Shown: positions 16,873 through 24,987 of the stretch, in pieces
How positions within the stretch are numbered: the first letter of the stretch is position 1
How the letters are laid out: each line of letters begins with the position of its first letter
NCBI GenBank assembly: GCA_938038825.1
Contig: CALHST010000316.1
Span: 1 to 27,910 of the forward strand
Length of the DNA stretch: 27,910 bases
Reading direction: 5' to 3'
Origin: an uncultured Paracoccaceae bacterium
GTDB lineage: Bacteria > Pseudomonadota > Alphaproteobacteria > Rhodobacterales > Rhodobacteraceae
Translations under genes and position numbers: made by a program
Notes under the pieces: generated by a model
The model's database searches: none
Told to the model about the DNA's origin: nothing
What the model saw: only the letters and a program-made list of their open reading frames with translations

Positions 16873-17586
16873 TCAATTCTGTTTTGGATTGGCAGCTTCC
16901 CAATCCTTTTTGAACTTCTCAACAACTTCTTTTAAAGCGCTTTCAGGCGTGTAGTTGGAGTTTGCTAAGTTCTCTTTAGCAGAGCCTGCCCAGGCTGATC
17001 CTGACGACTTAATTCCAGGGTTGCGGACCATAACAGTTTCTTCCGAAATAGACATGGAGAGTGAAAATGGAATGATGCAGCCGGCGGACTCGGTACGGGG
17101 AGTGAAACGTATGGACAAGGTTGGGCGACCAGGCGTGTTTTCCATTTCTTCTTTTGTCAAAAATTTAAGGCCAGCTTGTGTAAGGTGTGTTCTGACATAG
17201 GTCGCAAAACTCGCAGTGACTGAGTCTGCATCTAACTTTTCAGAGTCAAAATAGACCCCAGGGTGATTGACCAACGCTGCAAGCTTTTCACCTTTGGGGA
17301 GAGAATGTAGCTGTGTGGTTATATCTTCATAAGAGATTGAAGCATGACCTTCGGGACCAGCTTCAACGCCGCGAATGGCAGAGATCTGGTTGAGGAATTG
17401 CAACAATGCCAGCTGTTCTTCGATAGGGACAAACAGGATGTTACGCTGCAAAAGCTCAGCTTGGTTCATACAGGTGGCCGGCTGTCGGCATTGACCCGGA
17501 ATGCTGTGTGTTTCGACCAACATCCAATCTTGCGCCGCAACAGGGTTTGCCAATGCTATGAACAACATGATCAAAGATGTACGCAT
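16873..17586 (-). CDS. Secreted hypothetical protein
   Basis: Not recognised. 237 residues with a clear Sec signal peptide (MRTSLIMLFIALANPVAA, cleavage before QD). The mature part has an early Cys pair (C33, C39) and a later single Cys (ESAGCIIPF), a strand-rich middle (RPTLSIRFTPR, FSLSMSISEETVMVRNPG) and a helical, Lys/Glu-rich C-terminus (ALKEVVEKFKKDWEAANPKQN). It lies between two DUF3131 genes, separated by 170 bases upstream and 130 downstream, so it may be its own transcription unit. A periplasmic helper of the polysaccharide machinery is a guess from position only. Confidence 0.75.
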   Translation of the reverse strand: MRTSLIMLFIALANPVAAQDWMLVETHSIPGQCRQPATCMNQAELLQRNILFVPIEEQLALLQFLNQISAIRGVEAGPEGHASISYEDITTQLHSLPKGEKLAALVNHPGVYFDSEKLDADSVTASFATYVRTHLTQAGLKFLTKEEMENTPGRPTLSIRFTPRTESAGCIIPFSLSMSISEETVMVRNPGIKSSGSAWAGSAKENLANSNYTPESALKEVVEKFKKDWEAANPKQN

Positions 17587-17756
17587 AACCCCAAGAAGCC
17601 TCTTCAGAAACGGAATGGGGTTAGTATGGAAGAAATTTCTTAATCTTCGGCCAACAGGTCACGGTAAAAGAGTCGCTTTCTAACCATTGTTTGCATATGC
17701 GTGTCTTTGCGAAGCTCTCTATTATTAAACATAATGTATATTCTAGATTCAAAATC
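17587..17756. other. Intergenic gap inside the polysaccharide series
   Basis: This 170-base AT-rich gap between the first DUF3131 gene and the secreted hypothetical protein contains no gene and no repeat I can defend. A terminator for the acyltransferase-to-DUF3131 operon and a promoter for the gene at 17586 may lie here. Confidence 0.3.
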
Positions 17757-19067
17757 TCAACGGATACGCCACAGTGAACCGTGAGCCATATAATGGATGG
17801 ATTCCAATACGATCGCGTTTGTGTTGAGGGTATAAATGTCATTAAGACTTCCATCGCTTTCGTAGATCCCCGCGGGCCAACCTTTTGCGGGATCTCCGAT
17901 CTCGGCGAGCCTGTCGCGTAGCATATCCGTATATGCAGTGTCGTAAATTGCGTCCCAAGCGAAACTTGCTTTAACGCTGAGTGTCCGAAGTTCAGGATGG
18001 AAGGTACCTTGTTCAGTCACAACAGCCCACGGCTCCCCATTTGCGTAGACGGAAGAATACAGGAAATGCGGCGCTTGATTGATATGGTCTTCGGAGACCA
18101 TCGTTAGAATACCAGTCTCTTCATAGCGGGCTTCTTGTGCCAGATAGACCCGCTCAGCCATCATGCGGTTTTCACTATCCAATCCCAGTTCGATTGCCTG
18201 CAAAATATACGGCTCACTTAAGATTGGTGTAATGGCGTGGAAAATGCTCGCCCGACGAACGTCGGCGGGGATTTCGACGCCTTGTACATCCACCCAATCA
18301 AGAGCCCGACGCGACGAGACTGCCTGAAGGACATCCATGCCCCACAAAGCGGCAGCTCGCGCGCCGTACTGCTCGTAACCCAAGCGCCCTTCTTGCAAAT
18401 ACTGCGTTTCACCGTCTTCACGACTCGCGCCCCAAAGCTCCCCTTGAAAGGCCATGGCTTGTAGATCCCATGTCGCGAGAAGCGCGCGAATTCGGTTGCC
18501 GTACTCAGGGTTCAGCTTTTCCAATGCTCTGAAGGCCATCAACATGCGCGCAATGTCTAATGCAGACCAACCGATGCCTTCTGGAACAGGTTCGTTCGCG
18601 TAATTCACCATGGCAAGCGACCGGGTGTCGTATGCTTTATTTGGCAACTTCCCTTCGTAAAGAGGAAGCTTTTCAAAACTTGTCAGCAATCTGGCAACCC
18701 TGTCATGGAACTCACTCGACTCGACAAGACCAAGTCGTTCCGCCCCGACCAATGCCAAAAGATACGACCCTTGATCCCAAAGAGTTGTTGATGGAAATCC
18801 GTAAACAGAATCTACAAGACCCGTTTCAGGGCGCGAATTTGTAGCGATGTAACGCCATGCTCGTTCTGCTGCATCCCAATCGTCTTGTGCAAGCTCTCGT
18901 GTTGACTGGATCGTAAGCTCTCCAGGATCGGACAAATCGATCATCATCTGCCCAGATCGCACCTGATAACGCCAGCCTCCGTCTATTGTGACAGCGAGTC
19001 CGGCAGCAAGTACAAGCCCAGAGATAAACAAAAAGCTGGATCGATAAGTGGAAGATAACCAAAGCAT
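17757..19067 (-). CDS. DUF3131 protein, membrane-anchored, possible glycan-active (first copy)
   Basis: Protein of 436 residues with one N-terminal transmembrane segment (about 10-28) and a periplasmic DUF3131 domain. It has TGLVDSVYGFPSTTLWDQGS (about 83-102), GWSALDIARMLMAF, EGRLGYEQYGARAAALWGM and TLNTNAIVLESIHYMAHG. These motifs match its paralogue at 15045-16742 in order. It starts 13 bases after the GT2 stop, with an AAGGA ribosome site overlapping the end of that gene, so it is made together with the synthase. The likely role is a periplasmic subunit or glycan-processing partner of the GT2. Catalytic residues cannot be named with confidence. Confidence 0.87.
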   Translation of the reverse strand: MLWLSSTYRSSFLFISGLVLAAGLAVTIDGGWRYQVRSGQMMIDLSDPGELTIQSTRELAQDDWDAAERAWRYIATNSRPETGLVDSVYGFPSTTLWDQGSYLLALVGAERLGLVESSEFHDRVARLLTSFEKLPLYEGKLPNKAYDTRSLAMVNYANEPVPEGIGWSALDIARMLMAFRALEKLNPEYGNRIRALLATWDLQAMAFQGELWGASREDGETQYLQEGRLGYEQYGARAAALWGMDVLQAVSSRRALDWVDVQGVEIPADVRRASIFHAITPILSEPYILQAIELGLDSENRMMAERVYLAQEARYEETGILTMVSEDHINQAPHFLYSSVYANGEPWAVVTEQGTFHPELRTLSVKASFAWDAIYDTAYTDMLRDRLAEIGDPAKGWPAGIYESDGSLNDIYTLNTNAIVLESIHYMAHGSLWRIR

Positions 19068-19080
19068 CTTTAATGTCCTT

Positions 19081-20874
19081 TTATGTCACGGGCTTCAAAA
19101 GTGTGCCATCCGGCAAGCAAGGGCGCCAAAACGCGGCCGCAGCGACGCGGATTAGAGCCAAAGTGTTGATGGAAAGCCAAAACAGATTCACCAATACCAA
19201 TGATCCGCTATGGGCTGGGGACCCACTAAGATATGCGTAAATGCCATAGACAGCTGTTGCACCAATGACGCCCAAAGCGACAAAGATTGATGTGGCGTAA
19301 CGTAGATTGTCAGACGCAACGAGACTTTTGGGTGTCGGCGGGAAATGTGGTTTTTGGCCAGCAAACACTTGCATCATGCCACGCCATTGAATGTTCAGCG
19401 TGGCCAACGACAAAATACGCCCCGCGTGTATATCATGCCCTTTGCATCCCACAGACATTGCCAATTCATTCATGATCAAGAGGGGAATCAAGTGAATGAA
19501 AAACTCGATCGAGTAGGCCGAGACAGGAGCGATCCCAAATATCAAAGAGACAAGCGGAGCCACAAACAAAGCTGTCAGCCAGAACACCGCGAGGTAAGAC
19601 CAAAACGTTGCCAAGTAGTGTAATTTTGTTCGCCAAGGGATCCCCGAGCGAAAAATGAGGCCGGACTTAAACATAATATCATATGTGCCGCCCGCATATT
19701 TGAGTTTTTGGATGGCCCAAGCCCGCATGGTCCAAGGAGACAGCATACGCATCGACACATCTGGATGATACACCGAGCGCCATCCCTTCGAGTGTTGTTG
19801 TAAGGATGTAAAAATATCCTCGGACACGTGATACTGAAACGGTTGCATGTCGATTTGAGGCAGCAATCCAAGGCCCGTTTCATGTCTGAGAAGAGATTGA
19901 GCCCGCGTTAAATCGCGCCCTTGCTCTTCCAAAGCGTTTGCAAAAATTGCCTCTCGCCGGTGGATAGACCCTGCTCCGCAACAAAAAGACGCCCCATGAC
20001 GGTTTCGGCGTCGTTGAATCACATCAAAAAACATACCTGGATCGCTGAGAAATGGATTGGATCCTACGCTGTTGCGGCCTGTCAGCCATCTCATGAGTGG
20101 GGCCAGCCCCCGAGTGGTGCGCCCAAAACGTGCAGTCAGCCAGTCCGCCCAAGGACGTCCTTCCGGAATATCATAGAACCAATGTGGTGTTTGAACCCAC
20201 GCAACCTGTGGGTCGCGAAAATATCCCAATGTGTCCTGGAGAAAGTTTGGAAAGAGTTGCGTGTCTGCGTCGCAGATAACGACAAAATCACCATCCGTTG
20301 CAAACAAGGCATTTGCCAAATTACCTGCTTTATAGCCCCGATTATTGTCTCGCTCGAGGTATCCAACACCTTTGTCCAATGCCATTTGCCGCATCTCAGA
20401 CCGAGCGCCGTCATCTAAGACATGCACAGATATTGTGACATTCGGTGGTGCAATTGTCTCTTTCGCGGCGTCCACTGACAAAGAAACAATGTTTGTGTCT
20501 TCATCAAATGTTGCGATGAAGATATCGATCAGAATCGTACCGCTGTCTTCAAGATCAACATCACTGCGGGTTTCAGGGGGAGGGCTGCGTTTCGAATCAC
20601 CCTCGTCCCAAATGTTAAAGAAAAACAGGAGTGTTCCTGTGAAAGCCATGGTTTCTGCCAGCGCAATAGTCACAGAAAACACCATGGCATCTGGATTTAA
20701 GGATGCTGTCCAACGCCAACTAAGATACCAAAGCCCCAACCCAATGGTCAGACCCGCCAACACGTGCCACAGGTTTCGTTGCCGCGCTGTGAATGACGGA
20801 TTTGGAGGGGGCATTCGGTCCAGAAAAGCAGCAAAATACGGTTTTTCTGGACCTGAAGAAGACGGAGTGGTCAT
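19081..20874 (-). CDS. Family 2 glycosyltransferase, cellulose/curdlan-synthase-like membrane polymerase
   Basis: Processive inner-membrane beta-glycan synthase candidate of 597 residues. Two N-terminal transmembrane helices (about 35-52, 66-88) precede a cytosolic GT-A domain, and several helices follow from about 415. Catalytic motifs: DDG (154-156), DAD (202-204) binding the UDP-sugar and metal, SED (351-353) carrying the base, and Q389-KLKY in place of the usual QxxRW. This fits the cellulose synthase superfamily; bacterial members make cellulose, curdlan or mixed-linkage glucan. There is no PilZ domain and no BcsB/C-like gene nearby, so it is not a standard cellulose operon. It follows the nucleotidyltransferase gene after 3 bases and precedes a DUF3131 gene. 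The lichenase at 1631-2338 points to a 1,3-1,4-beta-glucan product (inference). Confidence 0.9.
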   Translation of the reverse strand: MTTPSSSGPEKPYFAAFLDRMPPPNPSFTARQRNLWHVLAGLTIGLGLWYLSWRWTASLNPDAMVFSVTIALAETMAFTGTLLFFFNIWDEGDSKRSPPPETRSDVDLEDSGTILIDIFIATFDEDTNIVSLSVDAAKETIAPPNVTISVHVLDDGARSEMRQMALDKGVGYLERDNNRGYKAGNLANALFATDGDFVVICDADTQLFPNFLQDTLGYFRDPQVAWVQTPHWFYDIPEGRPWADWLTARFGRTTRGLAPLMRWLTGRNSVGSNPFLSDPGMFFDVIQRRRNRHGASFCCGAGSIHRREAIFANALEEQGRDLTRAQSLLRHETGLGLLPQIDMQPFQYHVSEDIFTSLQQHSKGWRSVYHPDVSMRMLSPWTMRAWAIQKLKYAGGTYDIMFKSGLIFRSGIPWRTKLHYLATFWSYLAVFWLTALFVAPLVSLIFGIAPVSAYSIEFFIHLIPLLIMNELAMSVGCKGHDIHAGRILSLATLNIQWRGMMQVFAGQKPHFPPTPKSLVASDNLRYATSIFVALGVIGATAVYGIYAYLSGSPAHSGSLVLVNLFWLSINTLALIRVAAAAFWRPCLPDGTLLKPVT

Positions 20875-20877
20875 TGA

Positions 20878-22371
20878 TTACGCTGATTTCCGAAGAAGAT
20901 CAGCCGAAATGTGGACGTCTTCAACAGAACTGACCCCCTCTAAAGGTTCGCGGTTTTGCAAAGATCCATCAGCATGGGTATGATCCACAGCCCAGTCGCT
21001 GTGAATGATCATGTTCTCAGCCCACACACCGCGCCCAACATGCGTATTTGGCATGACAATGCAATTGCGCAGAACTGTGCCACCTTCCACGACGGCCCCT
21101 GCCCCTATACAGCTGAGACCCTCAATATGGGCGCCAGCCTCAACCTTTGCGCCTTGCCCGACATGGCAGCGCCCTGTGATCTTTGCCCTGTTCGCGACAT
21201 AGGCTTCGGACGATGTCCAGATCGGTTTTGTACCATTCCTTTGGCCAACGGGGTCATAGCTGGGTGTCCGTCCAGCCAAGCATAACTGGTTTGCCAAAGC
21301 GAAGTCGCGGCCACATCCAATATCGATCCAGGAAAATGGCTTACTATACGCCTGCATGGAATAATGTGCCGCTAAAACCTTAGGCAACAAATCACATGCA
21401 ATATCTTGATCAGGTTCATCTGAGATCAAGTCCAGAACCCGAGGGCTAAAAATATAGATGCCGGTGTTAGCCAATCGACTCTTTGTGATCCCAGAAGCGG
21501 GCTTTTCAACAAAGCTATGGATCGCGCCGGCGGAGTCTGTCTCGATAATTCCATATTTGTGTACGTCTGCTTCATCAACAGTCATCGCTGCAATGGTCAC
21601 ATCCGCACCACTGGTTTGATGGGCATGCATCATGTCTGCGAGGTCTAAATCGATCAATGCGTCACCGCAAAGAACCAAGAAGTCACTGGAAAATGCAGCG
21701 TTCCTCGTTTGAAGCCGTTTCAACGTACTCGCGGAACCAATAGGGTCTGCAGACCAGGTATCCGCGCTGCCCTGCCCTTCGTTTGAGAAGGAGATATTAT
21801 AATCGGGAAGAACAGCATTCTGGAAATAATCGATCACCTGATATCCAAGGTGGCCAGGGTTTAAAATGACGTCACATAAGCCAAACTGGCCCAGATGATC
21901 CAAAATACGGTGTAATGTTGGCCGCCCGGCAACATCCAGCATTGGTTTTGGGACAACATCTGTTAATGGGGCAACCCTGCTGCCTTTACCCGCACATAAC
22001 AACACAGCCTTGGTATCCGTCAGTGCATAGGCCTTAAACTCTGGTGCGGATTGCGCTGTTTCAACATCTGGATAAAGCCGCAAACCTCTGTCTAAACCGG
22101 ATTTTTTTACAAATTTCAGGATCTTATCGGGAAGCGCACAAAAGGCAATTTCAACCTTTGGGTGACGTGCAATCAGCTCTACCAAAGCGGCAAGCCCAGC
22201 CATGTTGACCTTTTGCACTCGTGTGAAATCCATCAGGATGCCACGCCGACCTTGTCCAACAAGACGGGAAACGGTGTCCTGCATACTGTGTAAACTGCTC
22301 GAATAAACAATGCGGCCTGACAATTTCAACACAACCAGGCCATCATGTAGAAGTTCCGTAGTTATCAACAT
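20878..22371 (-). CDS. STAS domain fused to sugar-nucleotide transferase with left-handed beta-helix
   Basis: Fusion protein of 497 residues. Residues 1-110 form a STAS (anti-sigma-antagonist-like) domain. 120-365 is a nucleotidyltransferase (LLCAGKGSRVAPLTDVVPKPM at 124-144, LCGDALIDLD near 234-243), and 386-460 shows hexapeptide-like repeats of a left-handed beta-helix. The catalytic part should form an NDP-sugar (perhaps UDP-glucose, ADP-glucose or GDP-mannose; not decidable here) for the GT2 next to it. The STAS phosphorylation loop, normally DSxGL, reads NMAGL (56-60), so the usual phospho-Ser is missing. I place the start at ATG 22371, which shares one base with the TAA of the acyltransferase gene (TAATG). 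A start at 22554 would add 61 residues translated from the end of that gene and is not credible. Confidence 0.88.
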   Translation of the reverse strand: MLITTELLHDGLVVLKLSGRIVYSSSLHSMQDTVSRLVGQGRRGILMDFTRVQKVNMAGLAALVELIARHPKVEIAFCALPDKILKFVKKSGLDRGLRLYPDVETAQSAPEFKAYALTDTKAVLLCAGKGSRVAPLTDVVPKPMLDVAGRPTLHRILDHLGQFGLCDVILNPGHLGYQVIDYFQNAVLPDYNISFSNEGQGSADTWSADPIGSASTLKRLQTRNAAFSSDFLVLCGDALIDLDLADMMHAHQTSGADVTIAAMTVDEADVHKYGIIETDSAGAIHSFVEKPASGITKSRLANTGIYIFSPRVLDLISDEPDQDIACDLLPKVLAAHYSMQAYSKPFSWIDIGCGRDFALANQLCLAGRTPSYDPVGQRNGTKPIWTSSEAYVANRAKITGRCHVGQGAKVEAGAHIEGLSCIGAGAVVEGGTVLRNCIVMPNTHVGRGVWAENMIIHSDWAVDHTHADGSLQNREPLEGVSSVEDVHISADLLRKSA

Positions 22372-23504
22372 TACACTGTTTTCCTTTCGATAGAGCCGGA
22401 TCCCCATAGTTTCGGCAGCGCACCTAGGCCAATAGTCCAGGCCACAAGGGGAATTCGGGAAACCAAATATACTAGTAAACTTGTGGCCATGAGCGTCAGA
22501 CCAGACTTCAAGCCAATCTGGGCAATTGGGGAAAGTTGTGAATCCCGCAGCCAAATTTCTGTCAAATCAAGGAAGATGGGATGACACAAATAGATCCCAA
22601 ATGCGTATGGGGCCAACTTAGATATCAGCAGTGGCCAACGCAGATTACCCAGCGCCATACACCCACCAAACAGGACAACAGGAAACAGGAAATCCGCCCA
22701 ATATCCGGGTGTATATCCAAACGGCCATTGCCCGCTTTCAACGGTTTTCCAGGTTGCGATAAGCTTAATCAGGAAGAGTAAGCCTCCAAAAAATACGATA
22801 GGTCCAAACCACTGCCGCCGCGTTTCAGGTGTTGTCTTCTGCCAAATGCCCAACGCTGCGCCAGCCGCCATTCCGTACCCAACATAGGTCAGGACTTTGG
22901 CCGTGCGAACAAGATAAGGAAGTATTTCGGTTCCCCAAAAGGTGCTGAAAATAAACCCATCCAACTCTCGTTTGACGATCAGGCAGATCACTACAGCAAT
23001 GCCAAGCGCCGGATATCGGACAGCCAAACGATACAAAGGGAAAAACAGGACAACACCAAACACCGTCGGGATAAAGTGCATGTGATATTTCACACTGCCC
23101 AAGGTTAAGTATCCGAACCATTCCGCCGGATCCATAAGCTCCTTCAAGGCGTTGTCGAAATACCCAAATGCATCCGCTTTGATCAGACCATATCCAGCGT
23201 AGAAAACTGTCCAAAACAAGAATGGGATCAAAAGTCGGCGCGATTGTTCGCGAATTGTCTCAAGATAAGTTCGCGGCCTGCGGTCCAATGCTGAGAGCAA
23301 CAGGAACACAGATATGACGATGAAAAGCTCAGTACGCGCCATGTAGAGCACCGAGCGCAAGAACATCGGAGCAATGCGATCTTGTGCCGCATAATCGGCC
23401 CAAGGCAGCCCGTTAGGGTCTGCTGTCGTATGTAGACCAAGCATTGAAATCCCTGCAATTAATCGCAGGCAATCCAGCCAAATCATGCGTTGTTGAACAC
23501 TCAC
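22371..23504 (-). CDS. Acyltransferase-3 family polysaccharide O-acyltransferase
   Basis: Integral membrane acyltransferase of 377 residues with about ten hydrophobic helices. The family motif R-x10-H is present at the N-terminus (WLDCLRLIAGISMLGLHT, R14 and H25). SRRLLIPFLFW and the C-terminal YLCHPIF are also typical. Members move acetyl, succinyl or similar groups from cytosolic donors to exported sugars, so this one likely decorates the polymer made by the GT2. The start is GTG at 23504; the first in-frame ATG (23486) would cut into the conserved motif region and has no ribosome site. It is the first gene of the polysaccharide operon and is translationally coupled to the STAS/nucleotidyltransferase gene. 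Confidence 0.88.
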   Translation of the reverse strand: MSVQQRMIWLDCLRLIAGISMLGLHTTADPNGLPWADYAAQDRIAPMFLRSVLYMARTELFIVISVFLLLSALDRRPRTYLETIREQSRRLLIPFLFWTVFYAGYGLIKADAFGYFDNALKELMDPAEWFGYLTLGSVKYHMHFIPTVFGVVLFFPLYRLAVRYPALGIAVVICLIVKRELDGFIFSTFWGTEILPYLVRTAKVLTYVGYGMAAGAALGIWQKTTPETRRQWFGPIVFFGGLLFLIKLIATWKTVESGQWPFGYTPGYWADFLFPVVLFGGCMALGNLRWPLLISKLAPYAFGIYLCHPIFLDLTEIWLRDSQLSPIAQIGLKSGLTLMATSLLVYLVSRIPLVAWTIGLGALPKLWGSGSIERKTV

Positions 23505-23557
23505 ACCATTCTCACAATCTGTTGCAAGGGAAGTGGTAGGGCGTAATTAAGAATTTT

Positions 23558-23573
23558 TCCTAAACATTTAGGA
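23558..23573. promoter_or_regulatory. 16-bp dyad in the divergent promoter region
   Basis: TCCTAAA-CA-TTTAGGA is a perfect inverted repeat in the 195-base gap between the polysaccharide operon (minus, starts 23504) and the OmpA-like gene (plus, starts 23700). Its place about 55 bases upstream of the acyltransferase start suits an operator for a dimeric regulator. No such regulator is encoded in the window. Confidence 0.4.
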
Positions 23574-23699
23574 GCGTTTTTCTTTGTATCTCCCGATTTT
23601 GAGAAGGCTTTTGGCGAAAGTAATTACAATCTTCAGGAACTAACTGAATTTAACCCTGTATTAGGGCGCTTTTGACTACATCACGCCCGAGGTATGTGT

Positions 23700-24218
23700 A
23701 TGTCTATCAAATGGTTCTTTCTTCTCTTCATGGCGTTCTCGCAGGGGGCGTTTGCCCAAGGTTTGTCACAACGCGAATGTTCAGAGATCCGGGCCATCTA
23801 TCAGATTACTCCCCCACAATGTAGCGTGGCGCCGTCCATTGCAGTTGCTCAAGTTGGAACGAACCCAGCCCCTCGAGACCTGGAAAACAACGTTTTCTTT
23901 AGAAGTGGTGGATCGCAATTGGACACCACTGCGATCTCACAACTGCAGCGATTGGCCAACGTACTGAACACCCCTGAGATGATAAATGCATGTCTGCTTT
24001 TGGTCGGGCATTCAGATTCTTCCGGAGCGGCCGACATAAACATGGAAATCAGTTACAATCGTGCCATTGCTGTGCGCAATATGTTAGGGCCGCTTCTGTC
24101 TGATGCCACGCGTATCCAAAATGTGCAAAGCGAGGGTGAAACGCGCCCTCTTGTTAATCTACCAACGGAAAGCCAATGGCAACGTCGTGTGGCTATTTGG
24201 GCTCGGAACTGCAGCTGA
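23700..24218 (+). CDS. OmpA-like periplasmic protein with four conserved cysteines (copy 1)
   Basis: Secreted protein of 172 residues with a Sec signal peptide (ending GAFA, before QG). The OmpA C-terminal-like domain (about 65-170) contains LVGHSDSSGAADINMEISYNR and RRVAIWARN, the motif that binds diaminopimelate in peptidoglycan. The start is taken at the ATG at 23700, with GAGG 7 bases upstream; the ATG two codons earlier (23694) is too close to that site. Cysteines 27, 41, 98 and 171 align with C35, C49, C104 and C182 of the second OmpA-like protein (24988-25539), including the same C-x13-C spacing. No beta-barrel is present. It converges on the caspase-like gene with a 10-base gap. Confidence 0.87.
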   Translation: MSIKWFFLLFMAFSQGAFAQGLSQRECSEIRAIYQITPPQCSVAPSIAVAQVGTNPAPRDLENNVFFRSGGSQLDTTAISQLQRLANVLNTPEMINACLLLVGHSDSSGAADINMEISYNRAIAVRNMLGPLLSDATRIQNVQSEGETRPLVNLPTESQWQRRVAIWARNCS

Positions 24219-24228
24219 ACCCCATCGT

Positions 24229-24987
24229 TTATACGCCCGTGTTAAGAACGACGGGAAGCAGCAGAGACGACTTGTCCCAAGGGATTTGTACACCCGATGT
24301 TATGCGTAAAACATCTAATCGAACCTGACGGGAAAGCCCGGAGATTTCTAATCCAGGTGTCTCTAAACCAGCGCTTAATGCTTGTGCAAAGGGACTGTGT
24401 TCTGTTCCACCGTCAAACGCCGGTGCCCGTGGCTGTGTTGCATAACTCACATGAACGCCGGCACGGTATGGTGATGCACTGGTAAATGTCTGCCCTAAGG
24501 CATCCTGCGCTTCTGGAAGTTCACGACACGTGTCCAAAAACAGGATCTTTTGTCGCGGTTGATTCGAAATCGCTTGCAGCACGACAGCCTCTGGTATCGC
24601 GCGTAGGCGTTTCCCTTCCTGCGAAATAGGGCTGTCGCTTGCTAGAATATGGCTTTGCCCATCCTGCATAAATCCATGTGCTGCGACATACACAACAGCA
24701 AGACTGGCGCTTTCAGCAATGATCCGGAATTTCGCAAGAGCCAGGAGAAAATCGTCATAGGTTGGATTGCGAACAAGTGAGGTCTGAAACCCCAACCTGA
24801 CAAATGCATGACCAATCAAAGTCGCATCTGGTAGTGCTGATGGCAGATCTGGAAAGTTTAGATATTGAGAACTTCCAATACAAAGTGCGACACGACGGGA
24901 TTCAGGCTCTGCTATATTGTTTTGAGCCAACAGTTTTGACCCGGTTGCCAACAGGGGCAAACCGGCCAAAAGATCTCGACGGCGCAT
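24229..24987 (-). CDS. Tat-exported caspase-like cysteine peptidase (C14 family)
   Basis: Metacaspase/paracaspase-type peptidase of 252 residues. The N-terminus MRRRDLLAGLPLLATGSKLLA is a twin-arginine signal, so the folded enzyme should go to the periplasm. The p20-like fold is plain: RVALCIGSSQYLNFPDLPSA, catalytic His104 (YVAAHG) and catalytic Cys154 (FLDTCRE), then HSPFAQAL and QIPWDKSSLLLP, all standard for bacterial caspase homologues. Such enzymes usually cut after Arg or Lys. Its ATG follows immediately on the TAG of the OmpA-like gene at 24988-25539, so the two proteins are co-translated. The target is unknown; a surface or periplasmic protein of this plasmid (RTX, OmpA, CsgG-like) is a reasonable guess. 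Confidence 0.88.
   Translation of the reverse strand: MRRRDLLAGLPLLATGSKLLAQNNIAEPESRRVALCIGSSQYLNFPDLPSALPDATLIGHAFVRLGFQTSLVRNPTYDDFLLALAKFRIIAESASLAVVYVAAHGFMQDGQSHILASDSPISQEGKRLRAIPEAVVLQAISNQPRQKILFLDTCRELPEAQDALGQTFTSASPYRAGVHVSYATQPRAPAFDGGTEHSPFAQALSAGLETPGLEISGLSRQVRLDVLRITSGVQIPWDKSSLLLPVVLNTGV

Noticed and set aside
19081..20874. Standard cellulose synthase BcsA
   Set aside because: There is no PilZ domain, the QxxRW motif is QKLKY, and bcsB/bcsC/bcsZ are absent.
22372..22554. Longer N-terminus for the STAS/nucleotidyltransferase gene
   Set aside because: The extra 61 residues would be read from the end of the acyltransferase gene; the TAATG overlap at 22371 and the STAS domain boundary support the shorter protein.
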